Assembly: GCA_030446555.1 (NCBI GenBank)
Contig: JAUJNA010000004.1
Span: 205,936 to 238,302 of the forward strand
Length of the DNA stretch: 32,367 bases
Reading direction: 5' to 3'
Source: Chloroflexota bacterium
Lineage (GTDB): Bacteria; Chloroflexota; Limnocylindria; Limnocylindrales; CSP1-4
This document shows positions 7,140-15,952 of this stretch, piece by piece; positions within the stretch are counted from its first letter, which is position 1; every line of letters begins with the position of its first letter. Below the pieces are notes generated by a model. That model made no database searches and was not told the origin of the DNA. It saw only the letters and a program-made list of their open reading frames with translations. The translations under genes were made by a program, and so were the position numbers.

Positions 7140-8447
7140 TCAGGCCTCCAGCAGGTGGAAGAGGAGCCCGGTCGGGGCCTTGGGATGGAAGTAGGTCGAC
7201 TTCTGGGGCATCACCGCGCCCTGCTCCGCGACCTCGAGGATCCGTTCGGCCGGGGTCGGGTCCAGGAGGAAGCACGCGTCGCGCTCCGCGCTCTCGACCA
7301 GCCGCACCGCCTCGGCCGGCTCCTTGGTGTACGTCACCCATCCCCGTCCTCGAGGTCGGCCGGCCCGATGCCGGCCAGTCGCCCCAGGGCGATGGCCAGG
7401 ATGTCAGCGTCAAGCCAGCGAACTGCAGGACGGGAGATCGGCTCGGAGGAGCGGCTCGAACGCCTCACGACGCGCATGGAGCAGCCCCTCCCCCGCCGCG
7501 GGTCCAAAGGCCGAAGCGCACCGGTGATCCGGGCGGCCGGGGTCGGGCCATGATGCGCCGCAGCTCATCAGGATCGGTGACAGGGTCCACGTCGAACAGC
7601 GTGGTCGCCGCCGCGCGGAGATCGGCCTGGCGCGGAGCTCCGCTCACGACACGGTGCGTCGCCAGCACCGCCGGCGCCTCGTCGATCCCGTACACGAGCG
7701 CCAGCACGTGGTCGAACGGCTGATCGCTGCCCGCGGCCACCGCCTGTCGGCACTCCGCCTGGTAACGGAGGGCCGTCTCGTAGCGGTGATGACCGTCCGC
7801 GATGGTGAGGGGCGTCGACCGCAGGAGGACAGCAGCTCGCTCGCCGCGGTCGCCTGGGATGCGTCACCGAGATCCACGGGATGCATCCACAGCCGGTGTC
7901 GGATCCCATCACGCGCGACCGTGTCGGCCACCGGATCCGAAGCGGTCATCGCGTCGAGCAGCGCGCCGCTCCCGGCCTGCCCGTGGAGCAGCACGATGGG
8001 GCTGAGGTTGGCGCCCGTGGCACAGAGCAGCTGGTAGCGGTCCTCCTTGGGGCCGGTCATCGTCCGCTCGTGGGCCCGCACGCTGCTGTCAGGCCCCAGC
8101 GGCTCCAGGCGCAGCCGGCCCAGCACCCCTCGTGCCGTCAGCTGCCGTCCGTCAGCCGACAGACAGCGCATCTCGTGCACGTACAGGGATGGCTCCGGAT
8201 CCTGGCGCAGCGTCCCATCGGTGCGCCACTGGGCGAGCGTCCGTGCGGCGCCCTGATACCGGTCGTCCAGGTCACCGGCTGGTGCCGGAGGAAGCTCCAG
8301 GCGTACAGCGTTGTGCGGATCGCGCCGCAGCAGCTCCTGTTGCTGCTCGGGGCTGATGACGTCGTAGGGCGGGCAGAGCACCGCGGCAAGGTCAGGCACG
8401 CGCGCCGGATCGAAGCGCAGCCCCCGGAAGGGGCTCAGGATGGGCAC
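7140..8447 (-). CDS. DUF1015 family protein, frameshifted
   Basis: Start GTG 8447, with a TACCAT -10 box 6 nt upstream. The N-terminus PILSPFRGLRFDPARVPDLA, AVLCPPYDVISPEQQQELLR and NAVRLELPPAPAGD is diagnostic of DUF1015. It continues through SSVRAHERTMTGPKEDRYQL to about 7835, slips to LRSTPLTIADGHHRYETALR (conserved ADGHHRYET), slips near 7480 to a partly degraded segment (LDADILAIALGRLAGIGPAD), and finishes with RDACFLLDPTPAERILEVAE and MPQKSTYFHPKAPTGLLFHL, the family's C-terminal signature. Joined length about 435 residues, as expected. The biochemical function of DUF1015 is not established; a link to serine/phosphoserine metabolism has been proposed for some members. Confidence 0.82.
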
Positions 8448-8453
8448 GCGGCG

Positions 8454-8459
8454 ATGGTA
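8454..8459 (-). promoter_or_regulatory. -10 box of DUF1015 gene
   Basis: TACCAT, 6 nt before the GTG start on the minus strand; leaderless. The 115-bp divergent gap 8448-8562 also holds a second TACCAT on the plus strand (8506-8520 region) that could serve the lipoprotein gene. Confidence 0.5.
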
Positions 8460-8562
8460 CCGGCGCCATCGACTCGCGTGGTGGCGCGAGGCGGCGGGGC
8501 GCCCGGCGCGGGTACCATGGGACGGCACGGATGCACGACCGCGAGTGGATCGGTAGACCCGG

Positions 8563-9024
8563 ATGGGACTCACGGGCACGCGCTTCGTGACGCGCGGACG
8601 CCTCATCGCGGCCCTCGTCCCGGCACTCGCCATCGCAGCATGCGGCTCCGCCGGGGCCTCTCCCACACCGCTGGGACTCACGGAGTTGCGCGTGCTCCTG
8701 GCACGCGATGGCGTCACGACACTCTCTGCCGTCAGCGGCGACTCCGGGTGCCCGGACCGGCCACTCTCCGACAACGCGCTGCACCTCACCGTGACGACCG
8801 CCTCGGACCGGACGCCAAGGGACCTGTACCTGTACCTGTTCCGCGCGCGCGATTTCGACGCCACCAAGGCGACCGTGGATGACTGCTTCGCCGATATCAG
8901 CGCAGCTCGACCCGGCGCGCGCATCGCCCGGATAGACGTGGCTCCATACCGGGCTCTCGGCGTGGACTGGTCCGCCGACCTCCACCGGGCCGTGGAGACG
9001 GCGCTCGCCGAGGCGGCACCCTGA
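8563..9024 (+). CDS. Small secreted lipoprotein, unknown function
   Basis: 153 residues from ATG 8563. A charged n-region (GTRFVTRGR) is followed by a hydrophobic core and lipobox (LIAALVPALAIAACGS), then a Ser/Ala/Pro-rich spacer; C27 or so would be lipidated and the protein anchored outside the membrane. The mature part has two cysteines (SGCPDRPL, VDDCFADI) that might form a disulfide, and alternating beta-like segments (ALHLTVTTASDRTPRDLYLY). I do not recognise a named domain. It ends 19 nt before the acyl-CoA synthetase gene, which has its own -10 box inside the gap. Confidence 0.75.
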   Translation: MGLTGTRFVTRGRLIAALVPALAIAACGSAGASPTPLGLTELRVLLARDGVTTLSAVSGDSGCPDRPLSDNALHLTVTTASDRTPRDLYLYLFRARDFDATKATVDDCFADISAARPGARIARIDVAPYRALGVDWSADLHRAVETALAEAAP

Positions 9025-9031
9025 CCGCGGC

Positions 9032-9037
9032 TAGGAT
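9032..9037 (+). promoter_or_regulatory. -10 box of acetyl-CoA synthetase-like gene
   Basis: TAGGAT, 6 nt before GTG 9044. Its position fixes the start codon and implies a leaderless mRNA independent of the lipoprotein gene. Confidence 0.55.
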
Positions 9038-9043
9038 GCGGCG

Positions 9044-11044
9044 GTGAGCGAGCGACGGTGGCCGACCTTCGGTCGTGACGTCCCGGATGCCGCCTGGCGC
9101 CCCTCCCGCGACCACCTGCAGCGCAGCCGCCTTGCGCGAGTCCTCCGAGGGACGGGCGAGCCCGACCTCGAGGCCCTGCAAGCGCGCGCCGCGACCGACC
9201 CTGCCTGGTTCTGGGCAGCTGCCGCGGCCGATCTCTCCCTGGCGTGGCAGCGGCCGTTCCGGGAGGTCCTCGATCTCGCTGGCGGGCCCGAGTGGTCCCG
9301 CTGGTGGCGAGGCGGCGCCTTCAACTACGCGGCAGCCGCCGTGGATCCGCGGGCGGCGGCGGAGCCTGACGGGCCAGCCCTCACGTGGGAAGGCGACGAC
9401 GGCGAGATCCGTCGACTGACCAACGCCGAGCTGAAGTCTCAGGTCGACGCCGCGGCCGGGATGTTGTCGGCCGAAGGCGTGGGCGAAGGCGATCGTGTCG
9501 GCATCTTCCTGCCGCTCCTGGTCGAGACCGTGGTGGCCGTGCTGGCTCTCGGGAGGCTGAAGGCGATCTACACGCCCATCTTCTCCGGGTACGGGGCGCC
9601 GGCGGTGGCGAGCCGGCTCTCCGATTGCGGCGCCACGGTCCTCGTCACGGCCGACGGCTTCCGCCGCCGAGGCGGCGTCGTGGCACTGAAAGAGACGGCC
9701 GACGCGGCGGTGAAAGACGTCCCTTCTCTGCGACGGGTGCTGGTCGTGCGGCGGCTGGGCGGCGCGGTCGAGAGCGTGCCATGGTCGGATGGACGCGACC
9801 GCTGGTGGCACGACGCCCTGGCGGAGGCGAGCGTGCGCCCCGTGACGGAGGTCCCCGACACCGACCCCGAGACGCCGTACATGGTCATCCACACCTCCGG
9901 CACCACCGGTCGACCCAAGGGCGCGGTGCACGTGCATGGCGGCTTCCCCATCAAGGGTGCGCAGGATCTTGCCCACTGCTTCGACCTGGGCCGGGGCGAC
10001 ACCCTCTTCTGGTTCACCGACCTCGGCTGGATGATGGGCCCCTGGGCGATCTCAGGAGCGCTGCTCCTGGGTGCTTCGCTCGTCATCTACGAAGGTACCC
10101 CGGACCATCCTGGCCCCGACCGACTCTGGGCGATGGTGGCCCGCCACCGCGTGACGCACCTGGGGCTGTCACCCACCGTCATCCGCGCGCTGATGGCCCA
10201 TGGCACGGGTCCGGTACGTGCGCACGACCGCTCCTCGCTGCGTGTCCTGGGCTCGACGGGCGAGCCCTGGAACCCCGAGCCTTGGTGGTGGTACTTCCGC
10301 GAGGTGGGCGGGGGCCGCTGCCCGGTCATCAACTACAGCGGCGGCACGGAGGTGAGCGGGGGCATCGTCTGCTGCAACCCGATCACGCCCATCAAGCCCA
10401 CGTCCTTCGGGGGACCCAGCGTCGGCACGGCGGCGGACGTCATGGGCCCTGACGGGTCGAGCGTGCGCGGCCGGGTGGGTGAACTCGTCATCCGCAAGCC
10501 GCTGCCGGGCATGACGCGCGGCTTCTGGGACGATCCCGACCGCTACCTGGAGACGTACTGGTCGCGAGTGCCCGGGACCTGGGTGCACGGCGACTGGGCG
10601 ATCGTCGACGAGGACGGGTACTGGTTCATCCAGGGTCGCTCCGATGACACGCTGAAGGTCGCCGGCAAGAGGGTCGGCCCGGCGGAGGTGGAGAGTGCGG
10701 CGACCGGGCATCCCTCGGTCCTGGAAGCGGCCGCGATCGGCGTGCCACACGAGGTGAAGGGCGAGGCGATCGTCCTCTTCTGCGTCCTGCGACCGGGCGA
10801 GCGGGACGACCCAGCCCTTCGGGCGGACGTGGCGCAGCGCGTCGCAGAGCAGATGGGCAAGGCGCTCAAGCCGGAGACGATCCTGGTCGTGCCGCAGCTC
10901 CCCAAGACGCGCAGCGGCAAGGTGATGCGCCGCGTGGCACGCGCGGCGTACCTGGGAACCGATCCCGGCGACCTCTCTGCGCTGGAGGATCCGCGCGCGG
11001 TGGAGGCGATCTCCCGTATCGGCCTCGCCGGCTCCTCGCGCTGA
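9044..11044 (+). CDS. AMP-forming acyl-/acetyl-CoA synthetase (AcsA-like)
   Basis: Intact 666-residue ANL-superfamily enzyme. Visible motifs: Acs-type N-terminal cap with WWRGGAFNYA (about 88-96), P-loop HTSGTTGRPKG (283-293), FTDLGWMMGPW (324-334), YSGGTEVSGG (431-440), GDWAIVDEDGYWFIQGRSDD (516-535), hinge and A8 region TLKVAGKRVGPAEVE, and the catalytic, acetylatable lysine K626 in PKTRSGKVMRR. It activates a short-chain carboxylate to acyl-AMP and then acyl-CoA. The length and the WW cap place it with acetate/propionate-type synthetases. The YSGGTE in place of the usual WQTE-type motif suggests a divergent member, so the acid is not certain. Confidence 0.88.
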   Translation: MSERRWPTFGRDVPDAAWRPSRDHLQRSRLARVLRGTGEPDLEALQARAATDPAWFWAAAAADLSLAWQRPFREVLDLAGGPEWSRWWRGGAFNYAAAAVDPRAAAEPDGPALTWEGDDGEIRRLTNAELKSQVDAAAGMLSAEGVGEGDRVGIFLPLLVETVVAVLALGRLKAIYTPIFSGYGAPAVASRLSDCGATVLVTADGFRRRGGVVALKETADAAVKDVPSLRRVLVVRRLGGAVESVPWSDGRDRWWHDALAEASVRPVTEVPDTDPETPYMVIHTSGTTGRPKGAVHVHGGFPIKGAQDLAHCFDLGRGDTLFWFTDLGWMMGPWAISGALLLGASLVIYEGTPDHPGPDRLWAMVARHRVTHLGLSPTVIRALMAHGTGPVRAHDRSSLRVLGSTGEPWNPEPWWWYFREVGGGRCPVINYSGGTEVSGGIVCCNPITPIKPTSFGGPSVGTAADVMGPDGSSVRGRVGELVIRKPLPGMTRGFWDDPDRYLETYWSRVPGTWVHGDWAIVDEDGYWFIQGRSDDTLKVAGKRVGPAEVESAATGHPSVLEAAAIGVPHEVKGEAIVLFCVLRPGERDDPALRADVAQRVAEQMGKALKPETILVVPQLPKTRSGKVMRRVARAAYLGTDPGDLSALEDPRAVEAISRIGLAGSSR

Positions 11045-11143
11045 CATCCGTAGGCGGCGCGCGGGGCACGCGTGGATGCACCGCTCCGCTGCAACGGTTT
11101 GTTCGCGACGATCCGAGATGAGCCACGCGCCCGACGCATCGCG

Positions 11144-11187
11144 TAGGGAATCACCCGATGCGAGGGTGCCGGTGGACGATCTACGGT
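11144..11187 (+). promoter_or_regulatory. Regulon element copy 1 and -10, before DUF4242-like gene
   Basis: Element GGGAATCACCCGATGCGAGG (11146-11165, with preceding TA at 11144) is followed by 15 bp and CTACGGT (TACGGT 11182-11187) as -10. Identical core and near-identical spacing to the four copies upstream of the CARDB lipoprotein genes, in the same orientation relative to its gene. Contains the imperfect dyad GAATC-N4-GATGC. Confidence 0.7.
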
Positions 11188-11194
11188 GGCACGG

Positions 11195-11523
11195 ATGTCG
11201 ACTGACATGGAGGTCTCGCCAGCCGCGGTCCAGGACGACGTGACCGCGAGCTTCCTGGTCGAGTCATACACGCCGGATACCGCGTCGGGAGTCGCCTCGG
11301 CACGGCAGGGCGCGCTCGCCCGGTCGAGGCATCGGCCTCACCCAGCGGGACGATCCGCTACCAGGGGTCCATCGCGGTCCCCGGCGACGAGATCGTCTTC
11401 CATCTCTTCCTCGCGAGCGATGCCTCCCTGGTGCGGGAGCTGTGTCGGCGCGCCGGGATCCGCTGCGATCGGATCGTCGAGGCTGTCATCACCTGGACGC
11501 CATCTCGACCTACGCCCCCATGA
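11195..11523 (+). CDS. Small DUF4242-like protein, one frameshift
   Basis: ATG 11195 (alternative ATG 11207). The N-terminal part DDVTASFLVESYTPD reads up to about 11300. One base slip later the text continues as EASASPSGTIRYQGSIAVPG, DEIVFHLFLASDASLVRELC, RRAGIRCDRIVEAV and stops at TGA 11521. Joined length about 108 residues. The order (a xxFLVExY strand, a central strand with an acid, then a helix with RRAGIxxDRIVEA) resembles DUF4242/nickel-binding-like ferredoxin-fold proteins, but the match is from memory and weak. It is the gene served by copy 1 of the shared promoter element and lies directly upstream of the LAL regulator. Confidence 0.5.
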
Positions 11524-11543
11524 CCAGGAGATAGCGCCGCAGG

Positions 11544-11591
11544 CGACTCACTCCGTAGCCGGTCGAGCGACCCACTCCGTAGCGGGTCGAG
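11544..11591 (+). repeat. Two tandem 24-bp repeats upstream of the LAL regulator
   Basis: Units 11544-11567 and 11568-11591 share CGACYCACTCCGTAGC plus GGTCGAG, differing at two positions. The second unit has dyad arms CGACCC/GGGTCG around ACTCCGTAGC. Placed 45 bp before the -10 box of the regulator gene. Could be an operator pair or an attenuating hairpin. Confidence 0.6.
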
Positions 11592-11636
11592 CTCATGGGG
11601 AAGGCATGTGCGCCCTTTTCCGGGTCGGCGAGGGAG

Positions 11637-11642
11637 TACGCT
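11637..11642 (+). promoter_or_regulatory. Candidate -10 box of LAL regulator
   Basis: TACGCT, 8 nt before ATG 11651, giving a nearly leaderless mRNA. Read-through from the promoter at 11144 would also reach the gene. Confidence 0.4.
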
Positions 11643-11650
11643 GCACTCCC

Positions 11651-14509
11651 ATGCCAGCCCCGATCGTGGGAAGGGACGGCGAGTGGCGCGCCATCGAACG
11701 GCTCCTCGAGGGCGCCGCGTCGGCCCCCGCGTCCTGGTCATGGACGGGGCGCCCGGGATCGGCAAGAGCAGCGTCTGGCGGGCCGCGCTGGCCGGATCGG
11801 AGGAGCGCGGGTTCCGGAACCTGATCTCGCACCGGCTGAGACGGAACAGGGTCTGCCGTACGCCGGTCTGCACGACCTCCTGGGCGCGATCCCCGACACC
11901 GACATCGCCGCGCTGCCGGAACCGCAGGCGCGTGCCTTGCGAGCCGCGCTCTACCGATCGGATCCGTCGGAGGGCACAGCGGACGCCGCAGCTGTGGCGA
12001 TCGCCACCTCCCGCCTCCTCCAGCGCATCGCCGAGCGTGGCCCGCTGTTGCTCGCGGTGGACGACCTCCAGTGGCTGGACGCCTCATCCACGGCGGTGTT
12101 TCGTTTCTGCCTTCGCCGCCTCGGCGCCGCACCCATCGCGGTGTTGATCTCCCGGCGCACTGGATCGCGGGAGGAGCGGGCTCGGACCTGGCGCCCGCCG
12201 ACATCATGGAGCAGGTCACCGTGGGTCCGCTCTCCCTGGGCGCACTCCACGCGGTCGTGCAGGAGCGGCTGGGCGTCCGGCTCGCCAGACCCGCCCTGGT
12301 CCGGCTTCACGAATCGACCGAGGGCAATCCCTACCTGGCGCTGGAGCTGGTGCGCGCGTACGGTCCGGAGGGCCCAGCGGCGATGCTCCAGGGAGCGCCT
12401 CCGACGGAGGTCCTCCGGAACGCACTGGGACATCGCATCGGGTCGTTGCCCAGACAGATGCGCCGGCTGCTGGAGACCACCGCGCTGCTCGGTCGGCCTC
12501 AGCGGTCGCTCCTGGTGCGCCTGATGGGCGACGACGACGACGCCACCGCCGCGAACCTGGCACGTGCCGAGCGCGCAGGCCTGCTCCGGGTCGAGGGCGA
12601 CCGTGTCCGCATCGATCACCCGCTCCTCGCTTCGGTCATCGCCGGTTCCATCCCCACGACCGAGCGGCGTCGCCTTCACCGGCGCATCGCCGAGGCCATG
12701 GACGAGGGACCGAGCGAGCTCGGCACCTGGCCGCCGCCTCCGACGGGCCGGACGAGGCGATCGCCGCCGCTCTCGACCTTGCCGCCGGCGGGGCGGCCGC
12801 GCTGGGGGCCTCGATCGAGGCTGCCGATCTGCGCGACCTGGCGTTGCGCCTCACACCGACGGACCAGCCCGAGGCGGCGGGTCGACGCCGCCTGGCGTTC
12901 GCGGAGGCGGTCTTCACCGCAGGCGACACCGGGAGGGCGCGCCGAGAACTGGAAGACGCGCTACCGGCGCTCGCGGAGCGGGACCAGCGCCTGGAGGCCC
13001 TCCTGCTGCTCGCCAGGATCCGGTGGTACGAGCACGACACGGAGGCGTGCGTGGAGACCGCCGAGCAGGCTCTCGCGGAGGCGGCGGACGACCGAGCCTG
13101 GCAGGCTCGGATCCCACTCCGCACTGTCGTGGATGCTCGACTTCGACCTCACCCGCCGGCTGACCCACGCGACCGCTGCCCTGGAGCTCATCGATCCCGA
13201 CGCCGAGCCGGCGCTCCGCGCTTTGCCGCTCCTCAACCAGGCCTGGACCCGCCTGCTGACCGGACACGGCGCCGACCACGCAGCGATCGAGCAAGGCGAT
13301 CGCCTTCAGCAGGAAGCAGGCAGGTGGGACTACAGCCCCGTCCCCGGGTATTGGGCCAAGGCGATGGACCAGCCGGTCCTGGCGCGCCAGCGATTCCGGG
13401 AGCTACCTCGACCGCGCACGGGCGTCCGGGGAAGAGAGCGCGGTCGCCGGTCTCTTGTCGTACCTGGCCGAGATGGAGTGCTGGGTCGGCCACGTCGACG
13501 AGGCTGAAGTCCTGGTAGAGGAAGCCGTGGAGGTGGCAGAGCAGACGGACCAGCGCGTCTACCTGGCCATCGCCCTCGCCCGACGAGCCCTGGTGCGGAC
13601 CTACCAGGCGATCTCGCGGCGGCCAAGGCTGACGCGGAGCGCAGCCTGCCGCTGGGGAACCCTCCGTTGCTACCGCCCGGGCCTCTTGCCGTCCTGGGGC
13701 TCATCGCTCTGACGGAGGACGACCCCGAGCGCGCCGATGATCTGCTATCACAAGCGGATGCGATGCTGGAGAGCGTCGGCATGCGGGAGCCGGCGAGCCA
13801 CCGGTTCCACGCGGATCACATCGAGGCCCTCATCCGCCTCGGGGAGCTCGATCGGGCCGAGCGGCTCCTGGAGAGGTTCGAGGCACGTGCGCGGAGCGTG
13901 CCTCGGCCGTGGATCGTGGCCACGGCAGCCCGGTGCCGTGGGCTGCTCCTGGCGGCGCGCGGCGACCTGCCGGCCGCCTCGTTCCACGCGGCACTCACGG
14001 CGCACGAGCAGCTCCAGATGCCGCTCGAGCTGGGGCGCACGCTCCTCGCGCAAGGGCTCGTCCAGCGGCGTGCTGGGCGGCGGAAGCTGGCGGAGGAGTC
14101 GTTCCAGCGCTCCGTTCAGGTGTTCGACGCGCTCGGGTGTGGCCCATGGGCCGACCGCGCGCGCGGCGAGCTCGATCGCCTTGGGACCCACAAGGGCGAG
14201 GAGGAGACGCTGACACCCAGCGAGGAGCGGATGGCGCGTCTAGCCGCGTCAGGCATGACCAACCGGGCCATCGCCGACCGGCTGTCGATCAGCCCCAAGA
14301 CCGTCGAGGCGAACCTGGCACGTGCTTACTCGAAGCTGGGCATCCGCACCCGGGCGGAGCTGGGGGCGACCATCGCCCTCACAGGAGGTTCGTCATCATC
14401 AGGGCAGATGACCTGGATCTCCACCGATGCTTCGTTGTTGCTCTCGTCGGACTCCGCCACCTCGTCACGGGAGTCCACGAGCTGGACGGTCACGACCTCG
14501 TTCACGTAG
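11651..14509 (+). CDS. Large ATP-binding LuxR-family (LAL) transcriptional regulator, frameshifted
   Basis: Starts MPAPIVGRDGEWRAIERLLE (the VGRDxE opening of LAL/MalT-like proteins). Walker A GAPGIGKSSVW (about 11745-11775), AETEQGLPYAGLHDLLGAIP, Walker B LLLAVDDLQWLD (about 12045-12080), winged-helix region (GRVRIDHPLLASVIAGS-like, about 12610), a long TPR-like helical middle (12800-14180), and a C-terminal LuxR HTH: LTPSEERMARLAASGMTNRA, IADRLSISPKTVEANLARAY, SKLGIRTRAELG (14209-14370). About 920 residues when joined. As read there are seven frame changes, near 11735, 11840, 12150, 12725, 13110, 13395 and 13612, mostly one-base losses. The natural end is probably near 14413, judged from the duplicated copy at 15110-15206. 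As read the frame runs to 14509 and overlaps the first CARDB gene on the other strand. LAL proteins are ligand- and ATP-responsive activators. Confidence 0.82.
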
Positions 14510-14983
14510 TCGGCATCGCCGAGGTCTCTCCAGACACGACGACGGATCCCCCGGGAGCAGGCCGTCGACGCCCGTGCTGCCGCCCGCCCTCCGACATCGT
14601 ACGAGTGGCGAACGGGCCGCTCGGTGCCTGGCCGACATTGCGGATGGTGAAGCCGATGGACATCGGGTTCCCGGACTCGACGGGCGGCGCCGTGACGTCC
14701 TCGATGACGAGGTCGGCCAGCCGGCTCGGTCGGAGGGGCCGTGGGTGGCGCGGTGGGCGGCATCCTCGGCGGTCGGGCGGGTCGGTCGGTGCGTTGCGGG
14801 CGCGGGCGACGGGCGAGTGGAGTCCGTCGTGCCCGGCGCGGCCGTGGGTGGCGCGCTGACGGACGGAGCGGTAGCCGTTGCCAGGGCGGGCGGCACGATC
14901 GCCGAGCCGGACGGCGCCGCCCCCACCTGCACGCAGGCCGTGGTCAGCAGGGCGATGATGGTGATGAACAGGCTTCGCGCCAT
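14326..14983 (-). CDS. CARDB-domain lipoprotein A (first of five), frameshifted
   Basis: ATG 14983 with Shine-Dalgarno TATGGAGG. Signal peptide MARSLFITIIALLTTACVQV ends in a lipobox-like TTAC, so the mature protein should be lipid-anchored outside the cell. A Pro/Thr/Ala-rich linker follows, then a CARDB-type beta-sandwich: DLVIEDVTAPPVESGNPMSI, GFTIRNVGQAPSGPFATRTM, and, after a slip, NEVVTVQLVDSRDEVAESDE with the motif ESDESNNEASVEIQV. CARDB (cell adhesion related domain in bacteria) is an Ig-like extracellular module. Breaks lie near 14740 and 14570. As read the 3' end reaches 14326 and overlaps the LAL gene's end head-on. Promoter element at 15025-15066. Confidence 0.75.
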
Positions 14984-15024
14984 CGCAGGGCCTCCATAAG
15001 AGGTGGTCGTTCCTTCCACGCCGA

Positions 15025-15066
15025 ACGCTAGGTCGGCCGACGACCCCTCGCATCGGGTGATTCCTA
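15025..15066 (-). promoter_or_regulatory. Regulon element copy 2 and -10, before lipoprotein A
   Basis: GGAATCACCCGATGCGAGG (15046-15064; one G shorter than the other copies), then exactly 14 bp, then CTAGCGT (TAGCGT 15025-15030). The leader contains TTCGGCGTGGAAGGAACGAC, conserved among the CARDB genes, then GGAGG before ATG 14983. Confidence 0.72.
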
Positions 15067-15109
15067 TGCGCCGTGCGGCGCCGCGGACGATGAGACAGGA
15101 CCGACCGAC

Positions 15110-15206
15110 TCGCGCGCGCTGCGACAAGCTGCGGCATCCGGTCCGCGCGGAGCTGGGGGCGACGGTCGCCCTCATGGGCACAGAGGGTCATCATCAGGAC
15201 AGATGA
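15110..15206 (+). pseudogene. Fossil copy of the LAL regulator 3' end
   Basis: In frame: CDKLRHPVRAELGATVALMG followed by TEGHHQDR and stop. Compare the LAL C-terminus SKLGIRTRAELGATIALTGG at about 14331-14390. At DNA level AAGCTG(c/g)GGCATCCG and CGGAGCTGGGGGCGAC match, and homology continues past the stop into the antisense of the CARDB gene (CAGATGACCTGGAT). The HTH helices upstream are gone. It marks a duplication block that included the regulator's end plus a CARDB gene. Confidence 0.7.
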
Positions 15207-15800
15207 CCTGGATGCTCCACCGATGCTTCGTTGTTGGTCTCGTCGGACTCCGCCACCTCGTCACGGGAGTCCACCACGAGCTGGACGGTCACGACCTCGT
15301 TCACGTAGTCCGCGTCGCCGAGATGCTGCACCACGAGGACCCACTCACCGGCGGTCAGCGCGGCCCCACGTCCTGGTACAGGGCGTGGCCGCGCCCTCCT
15401 CCGACGGTGTACGAGTTGGCGACTCGGCCGCTCGCTGCCTGGCCGACGTTCCGGATCGTAAAGTATATGGTTATCCCACTCCCGGACTCGACGGACTGCG
15501 GCCGCCTCGATGTCCTCGATGACGAGGTCAGCCAGCGGCGGCTCCGTCGGTGGCGCGGTCGGTGGCGCGGTCGGTGGGATCGTCGGTGGTCGGCTGGGTC
15601 GGTCGGTGCGTTGCGGGCGCGGCCGACGGGTGCGACGGGCTCCGGCGTCCCCGGCGCAGCGGTAAGCGGGGCGCTGAGGACTGGAGCGCTCGTGGCTCCT
15701 GAGCGGGCGGCACGATCGCCGAGCCGGACGGTGCTGACCCCACCTGCACGCAGGCTACGGCCAGCAGGGCGATAAGGGTGATGAACAGGCTTCGCGGCAT
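15172..15800 (-). CDS. CARDB-domain lipoprotein B, frameshifted
   Basis: ATG 15800 with GGGAGG upstream. Signal MPRSLFITLIALLAVACVQV, then GSAPSGSAIVPPA: nearly the same as protein A. A Pro/Thr-rich linker and a CARDB-type domain follow, split among frames. On the DNA the 3' half (TGACGAGGT.. CACGAGCTGGACGG.. region 15230-15310) is almost identical to that of A and encodes EVAESDETNNEASVE. An extra C near 15212 (gagCatccagg versus gagatccagg in A) shifts the end; without it the protein would finish IQVICPDDDPLCP at TGA 15172. A recent duplicate of A. Own promoter element at 15840-15882. Confidence 0.72.
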
Positions 15801-15839
15801 CGGAGTCGGCCTCCCAAGGTGGTCGCTGGTTTCCACGCC

Positions 15840-15882
15840 ACGCTAGCCGTGCGGACGACGCCTCGCATCGGGTGATTCCCTA
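15840..15882 (-). promoter_or_regulatory. Regulon element copy 3 and -10, before lipoprotein B
   Basis: GGGAATCACCCGATGCGAGG (15861-15880, preceded by TA at 15881-15882), 14 bp, CTAGCGT (TAGCGT 15840-15845). Leader with GCGTGGAAACCAGCGACCAC, then GGGAGG and ATG 15800. Confidence 0.72.
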
Positions 15883-15952
15883 TGCCGGTGGGCCGACGCG
15901 GCAGACCCGTCTGGGCCCGATGATGTCCGGGTCAGCCGACTCGGCGTCAGAA

